This document shows positions 47,001 to 58,972 of a DNA stretch of 64,000 nucleotides, piece after piece. The stretch covers positions 65,566,784 through 65,630,783 of the forward strand of contig CM070910.1 of assembly GCA_036417435.1 (NCBI GenBank), written 5' to 3'. The position numbers and the translations under genes were made by a program. Origin of the DNA: Inia geoffrensis (Eukaryota > Chordata > Mammalia > Artiodactyla > Iniidae). The notes beneath the pieces were generated by a model. That model ran no database searches. It was not told where the DNA came from and saw only the letters and a program-made list of their open reading frames with translations. How positions within the stretch are numbered: the stretch's first letter is position 1; each line of letters begins with the position of its first letter.

Positions 47001-47794
47001 AAATGCAAATAAAAACAGAAATAAATGGGACCTAATGAAACTTAAAAGCTTTTGTACAGCAAAGGAAAACATAAACAAGATGAAAAGACAACCCTCAGAA
47101 CAGGAGAAAATATTTGCAAACAAAGAAACTGATAACAGATTAATCTCCAAAATATACAAGCAGCTTATGGAGCTCAATATCAAACAAACAAAGAACCCAA
47201 TCCAAAAATGGGCAGAAGACCTAAATAGACATTTCTCCAAAGAAGATATACAGATTACCAGCAAACACATGAAAGGATGCTGAACAACACTAATCATTAG
47301 AGAAATGCAAATGAAAACTACCATGAGGTATCACCTCACACCAGTCAGAGTGGTCATCATCAAAAAATCTACAAACAGTAAATGCTGGAGAGGGTGTGGA
47401 GAAAAGGGAACCCTCTTACACTGTTGGTAGGAATGTAAATTGATACAGCCACTATGGAGAACAGTATGAAGGTTCCTTACAAAATTAAAAAATAGAATTA
47501 CCATACGACACAGCAATCCCACTACTGAGCATATACCCTGAGAAAACCGTAATTCAAAAAGAGTCATGTACCACAATGTTCTTGCGACACTATTTACAAC
47601 AGCCAGGACATGGAAGCAACCTAAGTGTCCATCGAGAGATGAATGGATGAAGAAGATGTGCCACATATATACAAAGGAATGTTACTCAGCCATAAAAAGA
47701 AATGAAATTGAGTTATTTGTAGTGAGGTGTATGGACCTAGGGTCTGTCATACAGAGTGAAGTAAGTCAGAAAGAAAAACAAATACCATATGCTA

Positions 47795-47825
<31 letters not shown>

Positions 47826-47826
47826 A
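44025..47826 (+). pseudogene. L1 ORF2 (endonuclease and reverse transcriptase), broken
   Basis: Frame 1 (44025-44471) holds the APE-like endonuclease N-terminus: 'LNVNGLN', 'QETHF' and 'GDFNSPL', then a stop. The remainder is in different frames. 44497-44685 has the endonuclease end 'SRIDHILGHKSSL'. 45251-45748 has the reverse-transcriptase fingers '[15 protein letters not shown]'. 45942-46154 has the palm motif FADD at about 46098-46109. 46329-46832 is the thumb and beyond. 47035-47283 and 47566-47826 are the C-terminal part. Multiple frameshifts and stops make it non-functional. A (CA)n expansion sits near its 3' end at about 47797-47817. Confidence 0.93.
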
Positions 47827-48193
47827 TCTAAGAAAAAAAAATGTTTCTGACAAACCTAGGGGCAGGACAGGAATAAGGACACAGATGTAGAGAATGGACT
47901 TGAGGACACGGGGAGGGGGAAGGCTAAGCTGGGATGAAGTGAGAGCGTGGCATGGACATATATACACTACCAAATGTAAAACAGATAGCTAGTGGGAAGC
48001 AGCGGCATTGCACAGGGAGATCAGCTCGGTGCTTTGTGACCACCTAGAGGGGTGGGATAGGGAGGGTGGGAGGGAGATGCGAGAGGGTGGGCATATGGGG
48101 ATATATGTATACATATAGCAGATTCACTTTGTTACACAGCAGAAACTAACACAACATTGTGAAACAATTATGCTCCAATAAAGATGTTTAAAA

Positions 48194-50534
48194 AAAGAAT
48201 TTATATAGAGTTTCTGGAACCATCTCCAACACAGCATAGTTTTTATTAAACATGTTTCCAAAGTTACAGCCTTGAGATAAATAAATAAGGGGATATCTGT
48301 GAATCCTGTTATAATCACAGTGATTCTTCCTGAGGCTCTGTGGAGATTCTAGTAAAAACAACAACTGAATTGTTGTTCTGTTAATATTAGTAACAAGCCA
48401 ATTTTGTAAAAATAGCAATATTTTCTTTCTTATATGCTAACTTGAATGACTAAATATATTGTAACTATCTGAAAGTGAATGCAAATAAGAAAATTCTTTT
48501 AAGATTGAACTGTTAGTGTTCTCTATTAGAAATTGCACCTTAATTCACATGAATCATCCCAAAACTGTTCTATATGCAATTATCATTTGAAAGACCTCTT
48601 TACATCATAAAGTAAGTAAATATTGGCCACATTGAAGAGTCTATTGACTCAGCATGTCCACCATATGCATAGCCATCTTCTGAGAAAAACAACCTCAACT
48701 ATTCCTTGAGCATAAGTGGTTGTTTTTCTGTTCTGTCTCTTGAAACCTTGGCTGTGGCCGATTGGGTCTGATGGGACTCTTTCTCACTGAGAGCTTTGAT
48801 TCTGAAACATACAAAGGTGAATTAATAGAAAGAACTTATGACAGAGAAATAGAAGCTGATGAATTGAGGGAGAGTGAGATGCAACCTAAATGAGTTGAAT
48901 CAGATTATTTTGGATGGGATGCAGGCATCAGTATTTTTTAAAACCTCCCAGATGATTCCAATGTACAGTCAATACTGAGAATCACATGGTGGGAAAATGA
49001 GGGAAACTTACTTACTGAAAGTATGAGAAAGAGGCCAGGGCACCATGACCACTGCTGTATCATTAGGATAGCTATTGCCTTTGCGATATATTTGGGATAT
49101 AGTTGTATGCTTTCTCTGTGAAGCCTGAAAATGCAGCTTCATTGCTGGTTTTTCTGTGCTTTCTCAGTTGGTTAGACATCCTTATAATGATAAGGTCTGA
49201 GGTAACCTGAGTTTGTACATAATCTTTGCAAATTGCAAGGACTTAAATAATGCAATCGTTTTCAATCAAATCTGAACACAGTATTATATTAAATAAACAA
49301 AAGCCAGACAGGAGAAAAAGAAGTTATTTTCCTTACCCATTTGGTGGACCCATGGAAAAATTTCCAAAAGTCTTATGGTAGTAGAAAATATAAGATTGTT
49401 TTTTGAATTGTTAAAATGTGCTTGGGCAAACACTGAATCTAAGATTAAAGTAGCAAATAAAATCATACAAGGCATATTTTCCACTAGAAAAATTTAGAGG
49501 TACACTTTCAAAATAAAAAAAAAAGGGCATTTGTGACACAGAAGGATTATGACTCAGAACTTAAAGAAGGATGTGAGAAAATGAAAATATTACAAATTAT
49601 TTAAAATGTTAATAAATACAATATACTGACTTACATCAAGGAGTTACAAAATGTTTAGTGTAGTTAAAAATACCTACTTGCTAATATTTGAATACCAGGT
49701 GTGAGTTTGTGTGAACTGAAATCCATTCATTTTGCTATGTGCAGATGGAAGACATACTTTTGTACTTTAATTAAATATAGAATGAGTAACTAGTCTTTGT
49801 GTACTCTACATTAACAGCAAGAGTATGACTCACGTGCATTTTAATTTTTGTAATAAATGTAGACTTTAGGACTGGAGTTGTATGTTGACATCATAAAATG
49901 ACTTCCTTCTTAAGTTTTATTAGTGTTTTTTCAACCTGTTTCTTATTTTCCCAAGAAATTATGCTGCCACTTGCATAAACTAGTCAGATTTTCAACTCCA
50001 TTAAAAGCAAGCGTATTGATGGTGCATCACTATTGAGAAAAAACTGGTGTTTATTACACGAAATATACCGAGAGTGACTGCTGAAATCTTAACACAAGTG
50101 CATTTCTTCAGGTTTTACCTTTAATTCCATCATAGCTTTGAACCACTTATTTGTTTTCTTCTTCGCTCTTAATATTGTGAGAAAGAGATGAAGTATTCCA
50201 GATGGGCTACAAATGTTAGTGACATACATTATTCTCTCCTGCTGACTTCTGCCTTACATGTTAGGTTAGTCATAAAATTGCATAAATAAAAGTTCTTAAA
50301 AACAAAACTGTATAATAAAGATATAATCATTAACAATGTTACCAGTGCTTCTATGACTTCATTTTAATGCAAAAATACAGTCCATACAGAACTCTTGACT
50401 TTTTCAGAGCATATTTGATATATGGTTAAAACTCCATCTGCTTTTTTAAAATGAGAGTATTTTAAAGTAGCAAAAACAACAAAGGGAAGTCAGCCAATAT
50501 TTTATAATAACTATAAATGGAGTATAAGCTTTAA
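48194..50534. other. Unique AT-rich stretch, no gene seen
   Basis: No recognisable exon, RNA gene or dispersed repeat. Confidence 0.5.
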
Positions 50535-50615
50535 AAGTTGTGAATCATTATGTTGTTCACCTGACACTTATATAATATTGTCAATCAACTATACCTCAAT
50601 AAAAGAAGTAGCAAA
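50535..50615 (+). mobile_element. Short L1 3'-end fragment
   Basis: Reads 'gtgaatcattatgttgttcacctg' to 'caatcaactatacctcaataaaag', the extreme 3' end of an older L1. Confidence 0.75.
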
Positions 50616-52289
50616 AACTCTCTCTTAGGACCATAATAATGTTTTACATATTCTCAAAATAAGCAAATAGTTATAGCTAACTGGGGTATGGAGTGGGGCA
50701 TCCAGAGTGGAATACAACCCACTAATAAATGGTTCTAACTGTATTTTAAAAATGAATAACATAACTACACTGAAGGAAATGGGGAAACTAAAACCGAATA
50801 GCCTTGGAAAACTATCTTGACTGGATGTTATGAGGCTAAAGACAAAAAGAACTCTACACATATGCTGAAGTATAGGTGGTCGATGTGTTTCTGCTGCCTA
50901 GTATAGACAGAAATTTTTGTTCTTGAACTTCGATAACTCATAAAAAACAATAAAAACAATTGATCTTTATAAGTATGTTAATTATATAAAAAGCAATATG
51001 ACAATGATCTTTGTAGAATTTTGGGTATTATCACTGTTTATATGGAAGGCTAATTTTTTTAAATCAAAATATATTGTGTCTGGAGTTCTAATAATTCCTG
51101 AGAAAAAAACACATTTGTCTCCATGTAATGAACAAATTAGTCATTAGAAGGTCTTTATAGTCTTTTCCAATTTTGCAGAAAATGAGTTTTCATGAAAATG
51201 ACTGGATCAAGCTTCAAGATGCTATTAATCTTTGGTTAAGATAGAAGAGAGACCAGATCTCCTTCAGCATGATCTAATTTTTTACTCTGATGGTTGAAGT
51301 AGCTAAAGTTAGGCACTTTAGGAATAATAATTAATCTTCTCATTCCTCTAGAAAGAATCTCTTAGGTTACCGAAGACAGGGCTGTCTTTATGGTTTAACA
51401 GAAGCGCCTTATATAAGCACATGGAAAATTGTATTAACTGGAAGTCTCCTTCCTGCTTAGCATCTAGCTATTTCAGTGAAAACCTTGCATTCCCCTCAAG
51501 ACAGACATTTAGCTTACTCTGAAATGGACATGAAGTAATCAGACATTTCGCAATATTGGACTAAGGCAGATCAATGAGTAAGGAGCTTTGCCTTTGAAGT
51601 TCTTACTGAAAGTTTTATTCTCTCCATTTCAGCATGGACTTCTGATTCTTGTAGACTGTATATTTCCAGGCATCCTGATGTTTATTATTTCCTTTTCTGA
51701 CAAGACCTGATATCTGACAATGTAATTATATTAGAATAGCATCTTCCCTCTAACACTGACTAAGCAATTTGACTTTTTTTCAGTACCAGAGATGACAAAT
51801 GATTTTAGGTTGAATCATGTGCTTCTTTCTCTGGAATCTTTTCCCCAAACTGCATTATAAATTCAGATACATTATGGAAGGAAGGCTAAAAAAGAAAAAT
51901 ATAATTGAACAATGCCCGTGTATAAATACTATGCTATATACTTTCAAATCTTAATATAATGTCCTATGGTAACTAATACATTAATCTCCCATACACTTTT
52001 ACCAAGTATTCTATTCTAATTTCTTGATGGATGAAAATACTTTAGATTCATATTTTTTGACAGTTTTATGGAAAATTGTATTTCCAGTATATATTTCCAG
52101 CTGTGACCTTAAACTTTTGAATATTGATAAAGTCACCAAGTTCTAGTTCTAATTCTGTGGGATGGTTCCATTACTCATTCAAATCAGGAAACTTTCTAAT
52201 ATTCAGAGCTTAGTATGTTTAGCTTAGATTAGGTTAACTCAGAAACCAGCTTAGATTTCTCTTTAGCTGGTTCAAATACGATTGAGATT
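50616..52289. other. Unique AT-rich stretch, no gene seen
   Basis: No recognisable gene or repeat. Confidence 0.5.
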
Positions 52290-53500
52290 TCTTTGAAAGA
52301 CAAAATCTTCCAAAACTCACACAAGAAGAAATAGACAATATGAATAGGCTTATATCTATTAAAGAAATTGAATTAATAATTGATAACCTTCCAAAACAGA
52401 AAGCACCAGGCTCAGATGGGTTCACTGGTGAATTCTACCAAATATTTAAGGAAGAAACTATACCAGTTTCCTACAATCTCTTTCAGAAAAGAGATTGTAG
52501 AAAATGAACAACTCAAAAAAATGGGCCAAAGACCTGAACAGATATCTTAACAAAGATGATATACAGATGACAAATAAGTATATGAAAAGATGTTCCACAT
52601 CATATGTCATCAGGAAAATGCAAATTAAAACAACAATGAGATACTACTACATACCCGGTAGAATGACCAAAATCTGGAATACTGACGACATCAAATGCAT
52701 GTGAGGATATGTAGCAACAGGAATTTTTATTCATTGCTAGTAGAAATGCAAAATTGTACAGTCTCTTTGACAGATACCTTGGTATTTTCTTACAACACTA
52801 AACATTTATCATATAATCCAGAAATCTCACTCCTTGGTATTTACTCAAAGTAATTGAAAACTAATGTCCACACAAAAACCTGTAGACAGATGTTTATAGT
52901 AGTTTTTAATCATAACTGTCAAAAATTGGAAGCAACCAAGATGTCTTCAGTAGGTGAATGGATAAATAAATGTTAACTCATTTCTTGTTCATTCTAAAAA
53001 GCAATGAGTTATCAAGCCATGAAAAGATACAGAGACATCTTAAATGCATTAGCATTAAGTTAAATAAGCCAATCTGAAAAGGCTGCATACTATGATTCCA
53101 ACTATATGCTATCTTGGAAAAGTCAAAACTATGGAGACAGTAAAAAGATCAGTGTTTGCCAGGGGTCAGGGACAAGGGAGGAATGAATAGGCGGACCACA
53201 AGCAATTCTTAGGTCAGTGAAACTACTCTGTAATGAAACTATAATGGTGGTTCCATGTCATTATCAAATTTGTTGAACTGCATAGAACACGTAACACCAA
53301 GAGGGAGTCCTAATGTAAACTATGGACTTTGCGTGATGATGCGTCAGTGTAGGTTCATCAATTGTAATTAATGTACCGTTCTGTGGAGCGATGTTGATAA
53401 TGGAGGAGGATAGGCATGTACGGGGAAGGGAGTATATGGGAAATCTCTTCATCTTCTTCTCGATTGTGGATCTAAACCTGCTATACAAAAATAAAGTATT
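52290..53500 (+). mobile_element. Old L1 with internal deletion
   Basis: The first part (52290-52470) encodes the ORF2 fingers in diverged form ('AGCACCAGGCTCAGATGGG' matching the P-G-x-D-G motif). From 52501 the sequence resumes far downstream ('gggccaaagacctgaacag' and the 'atgcaaattaaaacaacaatgagatac' block), continuing through the 3' UTR to 'aaaaataaagtattttt' at about 53500. Most of the RT palm is missing. The junction coincides with a perfect hairpin at 52471-52500. Confidence 0.85.
52471..52500. repeat. Perfect 13-bp inverted repeat at an L1 deletion junction
   Basis: ctacaatctcttt (52471-52483) and aaagagattgtag (52488-52500) pair exactly with the 4-base loop 'caga'. The left arm is plausible L1 sequence; the right arm looks like its inverted copy placed at the deletion junction. 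Confidence 0.95.
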
Positions 53501-53766
53501 TTTAAAAATGATTGAGAAGTTAATATCATGTTTTGTGAATGCCTACATTTGCTGAAACGATCAATACAGTGTTTGGCATGTATTGGTTGAATTTAGATTT
53601 ATGGTCCAACTGGTATGGGAAAAAAAACACAAAAATATACAACACAGAGGTAAATACACACACACAAACACACACAAACACAGGGACACATGGACATAGT
53701 TATGATCTGCAATGTTTGAGTCTTTCTATGAATGAAAGAACTAAATGAAAAACAGTCTCAGGATGG
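53501..53766. other. Unique stretch with CA-rich tract
   Basis: Contains a degenerate (CA)n/(ACAA) tract at 53655-53692. No gene. Confidence 0.6.
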
Positions 53767-53905
53767 TGTATTAGTTTGCTAGGGCTGCCATCACAAAACA
53801 CCACTGTTCTGGTAGCTAGATGTCCAAGGTCACAATGTCAGGAGATTTAGTTTCTTGAGGCCTCTCTCTTTGGTTTGAAGATGGCTGTCCTCAAATGATC
53901 TTTCC

Positions 53906-53954
<49 letters not shown>

Positions 53955-54160
53955 ATCCCTGGTGTCTCTCTGTGTGTCCAAATTTCCTCTTCTTATAAGG
54001 ATACAAGTTAGATTGGATCATGACTGCTTAATGTCCTCCTCTTACCTTAGTCAACTTTTTAAAGGCTCTATCTCCAAATACAGTCACATTCTGAGGTACT
54101 GGGGGTTAGGGCTTCAACTTACGAATTTTTCAGGAGATGGGCAAGTCAGTCCATAAAAGA
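53767..54160 (-). mobile_element. MaLR (MLT1-like) LTR, antisense
   Basis: Antisense LTR: 'gtattagtttgctagggctgcca', 'cttcttataaggatac', 'gctctatctccaaatacagtcacattctgaggtactgggggttagggc'. Related in type to the sense LTR at 31731-32199. It contains an internal (GT)n expansion. Confidence 0.7.
53909..53953. repeat. (GT)n microsatellite inside an LTR
   Basis: About 45 bases of uninterrupted GT. It replaces or expands a 'gtgtctctgtgt' part expected at this place in the LTR. Confidence 0.95.
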
Positions 54161-56599
54161 AGTGATAAATAGCTCACTTTGAACAATTTTTGTTTTGGTT
54201 ACTTCCATTTGAAGAAAATAATTCATAAGGTTACATTTCATAGATTTTCCATACAACCTCAGTCCCTACATTTCATTCTAGTTAGAGACATTAGAAAAAA
54301 AGTCAGGAAAGTCATCACGAATAAAATGTTGGAAATAGCCTTTGGTGTCACTGTGCCTGCGGTATAATCTTGCAACATAATTCATAGTCTTAAAGTTATT
54401 CTGTAAATTTTTTCTTTATGCTACCCTGACACATATCTGATAGCCAATCATTACTATAAATTTTTATTTTTGTTATGAATAAATACACATATTACATACA
54501 CATAGAAATATTGCTTTTTACCTTTGATTGTGAATTGTTCTTAGCTTGAAATTTTAATTTCTTGATAATTTCCACACAGTTAAGTATAAAAGGAGAATTT
54601 TCGATCAATCTCATTGAGAGCATGTATATTTAAAAAAATATTTTTATATATAGTGATTTTTCTTCTCTACGCAACCATTGACAAAGTGAAATATTTAAGT
54701 AAATTCTGGGGATAATTATTAGACAATGAAAGCCTATTGATAACATCTGTTAATAAAAATAGCTTAGATCCTTCTTTTTGTAAATCATTTGCACGTGTGT
54801 GTTATACAGCACTTAGAAGAAAAATGGTGCAATGTTTTCTTTGCATCTTACTACAAATTATTTACATTGTTTTAGAAAAGCACATTTAAAGCTGTCTCTA
54901 TGTAGAAACGTATTTACTGCTATTTATTTGTTTCTTAATTTAAACTATTGTATTGCTGAGTCATATATTTTTTAAAAATCTGAAATAAAAATTAGAACTG
55001 ACTTTTAAAAAGTTTCATGGAGTTGTAAATTCCAAAGGATGTCATAGTTTCAATGTACCTCCACAATAAAAGTGATGATGACTGATAGGTTTAACTCAAA
55101 TGCATTTTAGCATTTTCTTAATACTGGCTCAATATACAACTAAATCCAATAGTGGCCTTTTCTATGCTTTTAAAAGTGTCCTGCAGTCTGAGCTCTTCAA
55201 AGAAATGGAAAATTAAACCGTTAAGATTTTGATTTTACATTTTACTAAGATTTTGATTTTTCTTAAAAGTTTAATAATTCTTTGCCATGTATATTTAGAC
55301 TTTATCCGTAGTAAGTCACATGACACTGATGATGTCATTTAATTAACTTTCTGATTTTACTGCTTTTTAAATAATTAACTTTTTTTAAATGAAATTTTTT
55401 TTTTCACTGAGATTACTATGCTCTAAATTATGTCCTCACTAATTTCGTGCAGACCAACACCTCCGAGTTTTTAGAGACAGTATCAAATAATTTAATAGCT
55501 TCACATGGATGTTGGAGGTGGAATCTGTGTTGAAATAAAGGAAACATTTTCCATCCACTTGCCCTTCTTCCCACTCTCTGCTGAGCATCCTTTGTGCATG
55601 GTGTTCCTTGGGCAGTTCCAGCATGTGATCCAATGGGCCAGTGGATGGAGATAGATGGGAGTTTGGTCACGTGATAAGAGGAGCAAACAGGTAGAGATAA
55701 GGCTAAACTGGAGGGGAAGGATGCCAAGTAGGGATGTCAGCCTGACAGGGGAACGTACTAGCTATCCAGAGGATAAAAGATCAGTGGGCAGTGGTGGGTA
55801 GAAAGGAAAAAGCCTACATAGTAAGGAAAGGAGATAATAAGCATACTTGCATGCTTCCAATAAATGCTTGTGCAGATCAGTCAGGGTGACAAACCTTCAC
55901 ATGCTGCTGGTTTCCTCTCCAAATCCAATCCTAGAAAAACTGCAGGAGAAGAAAGCATGTACTAAGATAAATCAAATAAAACCTTTGAGAAACTTCTGCC
56001 AAGATCAAAAGCTGTCTTGGACTGGAATGATGGGTTGTTTTCTGGAGTGGGGTGGCCAGAAGGCAGGGGCAGAGCAGACTGAGAAGAAGTTATAAATTCT
56101 ACCTTTTCCTCCTCACAACATCGCCTGGGCACAAATTGTTTCCTCCTTCTTCTCTATATAAATCATCAGCAACAATTGAACCCACTAGTGGGCAGGAGGG
56201 GTTGTAATAATTTTAGGGCAACACAAAAGCCCTGCTGGGTTGAGAATCTAGTGATAAGAGTTGCAGTTTATCCGTGTCTCCTCATCCAAACCTCCAGGGC
56301 TGGTGTGTTGCCTCTTGTCTTACTGCATTTTTCCTGAGAATGCTACAGGGAAATCCCTGACAACAGTATTTCTGTGGTGCTTGTGTCAGTAAATGGGGCT
56401 GTCTACAATTTTGGTGCCTGACTTCTCTGCCCTAGAACTGATTCTTCCCTTCCTCTTAAACTCTTGAGAAGTGACAGAGAATAGAGTAGGCTTTTACTGG
56501 TCTCCAGTGCCCCCCGCCGCCAGACAAGATAGCCTTTCATCCAGGGAAAATGAAAGCACAGGGCAATTACACACACAAGCTACACATCCACTCTATCAG
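54161..56599. other. Unique AT-rich stretch, no gene seen
   Basis: Several overlapping minus-strand frames at 55428-55727 and a plus frame at 55847-56095 show no domain I recognise. Confidence 0.45.
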
Positions 56600-58085
56600 A
56601 AAAACAAACAGAATAACACCTATCAAAGACAAAAAGAGACTCCTATCGGATTTGGCAACAACAAAACAAAACTGAGATTCAATAATATGCTGCCTACAGG
56701 AGACACATTTAAACAAAAAGACAGAGAAAGTTTGAGAATAAATACATGAAAAAACATACACCAGGGGAAAGAAAGCTGAGGTATAAATTTAATATCTGCA
56801 AGATAGAACTCAAGAAAAAAGTATCTGAGACAAAGATGGGTTTTCTATACTGGTAAGAGTAAAAAAAATAGAGATAACCATTACAAAATCCATTTATTAA
56901 ACACTTGAGCCTCTAAATTTATAAAGTTATGACTGACATTGTGATGGATTGACTCACTATATAAAGAGAAATAAAAGTGGATTTGTAAAAAAAAAAAAAA
57001 AAAAGTGGATTTGTTCCTAAAACCATATGGTGAGCTGGACACCAGATGCATTAAAGATCTAAATGGGAAAGGTAAAACTATAAAGTCAAGGGAAAATAGG
57101 GGAGTCCTTTTTAAACAAACCCCCAAAACAAATTGTAAGGCATTATATTTATACATATGACTATGCCAAAATTAAGGCTCTCTGTCCAATGAATTACATC
57201 ATATGCTTCTTTCCAAAGTAAATGAACAAATGACAATATCCTATACAAACTTATTGACAACCCTATTTATCAATCTAAAATTGAAAATTGATAAGCTATT
57301 AACATGTACTGTATACCATCAAGGTAACAACAGGACAGGAACACAGCAGAAAAATTGCATGAGGGGAGCAGAAGCAATTAAAAGAAAAGAAAATCCAAAC
57401 ATTAAATAAACATAGGAAGAGATATACAAGCATTAAGAATTATAAAAATGCAAATAAAATGAGATACCACCTTACATTCATTAGATTGACAAACTTTAAA
57501 AAGCTAGATAATGTTAAACATTGCTAGAATGTGTAGGTATAGGAGCTCCTATGCATTCGAAGAAGGTCTGTAAACTAGTAATGCCAGTTTGGAAAACACT
57601 CTGGCAATACTTAAGCAATACTTACTCAAGTAGTATATGCATACTCCATGACTCAAGAATTTCAGTCCTGGATATAAGTCCCAGAGAAAACATCCCACAA
57701 TCCTAAAATGGACCATACACAAGGATTTCATATAGCAATTTTGTTGTGATGGATGAAGTTGGGGCAATCTAGGTGTTTAACACTGGGTGATTATAAGCAC
57801 ATATGACAACATGAAGAACTGTTAAAGACATTACTGAGCAAAAAAAAAAAAAAGTAAGAATCAGAATAAGACATGTGGTACAATGGTATTTACATAAATT
57901 AAAAGTTCATGTAGGAAAATATCAATAAAAATTTTTCAGGAATGCATACTCATCAAACACATTCGATTGGTGGAAGGACAGAAGTTAGGGAGGGCAGCAG
58001 GGATCTAAAGACAAGGGAGTTTGGGATGGGAGTATAGAATGGGGGTGGTGGGGTTGTATAAATAAATAAAAGAGGCATTGAAGGA
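56600..58085 (+). mobile_element. Ancient L1 pieces
   Basis: 56600-56760 retains an endonuclease-like segment ('ttcaataatatgctgcctacaggagacacatttaaa'). 57025-58085 matches later ORF2 and 3' UTR parts ('gaccatacacaaggatttcatatagc', 'gggagtttgggatgggagtat'). Strongly diverged, with a large internal loss and A-rich tracts (about 57840-57854). Confidence 0.6.
56973..57014. repeat. 14-bp direct repeat flanking a pure A14 run
   Basis: aaaagtggatttgt occurs at 56973-56986 and again at 57001-57014, separated only by 14 A residues. This is the layout of a retrotransposition target duplication in which nothing but the poly-A tail was inserted. Confidence 0.95.
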
Positions 58086-58813
58086 AAACGTATGATTAAT
58101 TCAGACATTATTTGTACCTGAAACTAAAACAAATAGAAATTTAAAGCAGATTAAGAAATAAAAAGAGGAAATTATATAAACTAAGTATGCAGAAATTCTG
58201 ACTCTTAACAAAATTGTATATTACCTACTTCAGTTAAAAAAAAGTCTTATCCACACAATTGAATTTCACAATAGCAACAATGTATAGTATAGCTAAGATA
58301 TTATAAACATTGGTTTATTTATCCCCATCATGTAAATATGACTACTGAATAGTATGCTTACTTCTCCCATTCTTATTATCTTAATAATATTAAAATAGAC
58401 TTTCAGCTAGTTTTAATTAAAGTTCACTTTATATTGATGTATTTATAGTTCAATTTTAAGAATAGATTCTAGAAATAACCAAGATGAGGAAAATGAGCAT
58501 CGTTAAAATTTCCATGTAATTTTATTAGAAGAATTTGATTTCAGGTTTTCAATGAATAGATCAATTATATGAAAGCCTGTAACTTTTTTGTTTTTAATAA
58601 CTTTTAAAAATCCATCTATCAGCAAATGTAACATTGTAATTATTTCCAAGAACATTTTAATTTACTGACTCAAATTCTATATCTTGTATCCCAATTTAAA
58701 AATCTAATATACCAATTTATATTAATGAAGATTCTTGAGACTTCAATATATCCTCATGCTTATTATATATAAAGCATTGACATTTTGGTTTCTGTATTCA
58801 TCTGATTCTCAAA
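58086..58813. other. Unique AT-rich stretch, no gene seen
   Basis: No repeat family or gene recognised. Confidence 0.5.
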
Positions 58814-58972
58814 ATGGCTTCCAAAAGACAAATTACACAATTTTCTTTGTCCTTAGAAATGCTTTTCTTGATTCTTATTTTGGATAATGTGATCCTTTAC
58901 AAGTTCTATGCCAAACAGATGCACAAAAGAATGTTGGATATAATTAGAGACCTTGAACCTTTCTACAGGTAG
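58814..58972 (+). CDS. Candidate 52-codon single-pass membrane small ORF
   Basis: ATG at 58814 in a strong Kozak context (A at -3, G at +4), ending at TAG 58970-58972. Predicted topology: a short basic N-terminus (MASKRQITQ), a hydrophobic segment at about residues 10-32 ('FSLSLEMLFLILILDNVILY'), then a positively charged helix-prone tail. Two acidic residues (Glu15, Asp24) sit in the hydrophobic part, unusual for a plain anchor. The end of the frame, 'tacaggtagta', also resembles a splice donor (CAG|GTAGTA), so it could instead be a first coding exon. I do not recognise the protein. Frames of this length arise by chance in AT-rich DNA, so this is only a candidate. Confidence 0.25.
   Translation: MASKRQITQFSLSLEMLFLILILDNVILYKFYAKQMHKRMLDIIRDLEPFYR

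Larger units (their letters stand above)
42026..48193 (+). mobile_element. Nearly full-length L1 retrotransposon, inactivated
   Basis: About 6.2 kb L1 of the artiodactyl/cetacean type: a GC-richer 5' UTR (42026-43080), ORF1 (from 43081), a short inter-ORF spacer, ORF2 (from 44025 to about 47826), and a 3' UTR ending in 'ccaataaagatgttt' and an A-rich tail. Both ORFs are broken by stops and frameshifts, so it cannot mobilise itself. A target duplication was not convincingly found, and the exact 5' boundary is uncertain. Its 3' end is closely related to the truncated L1 at 23215-23782. Numerous antisense frames across it are shadows. Confidence 0.93.

Noticed and set aside
48187..48210. Target-site duplication of the long L1 ('gaatttatatagag')
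   Set aside because: Only a partial, gapped similarity to sequence near 42010-42025 could be found, not convincing.
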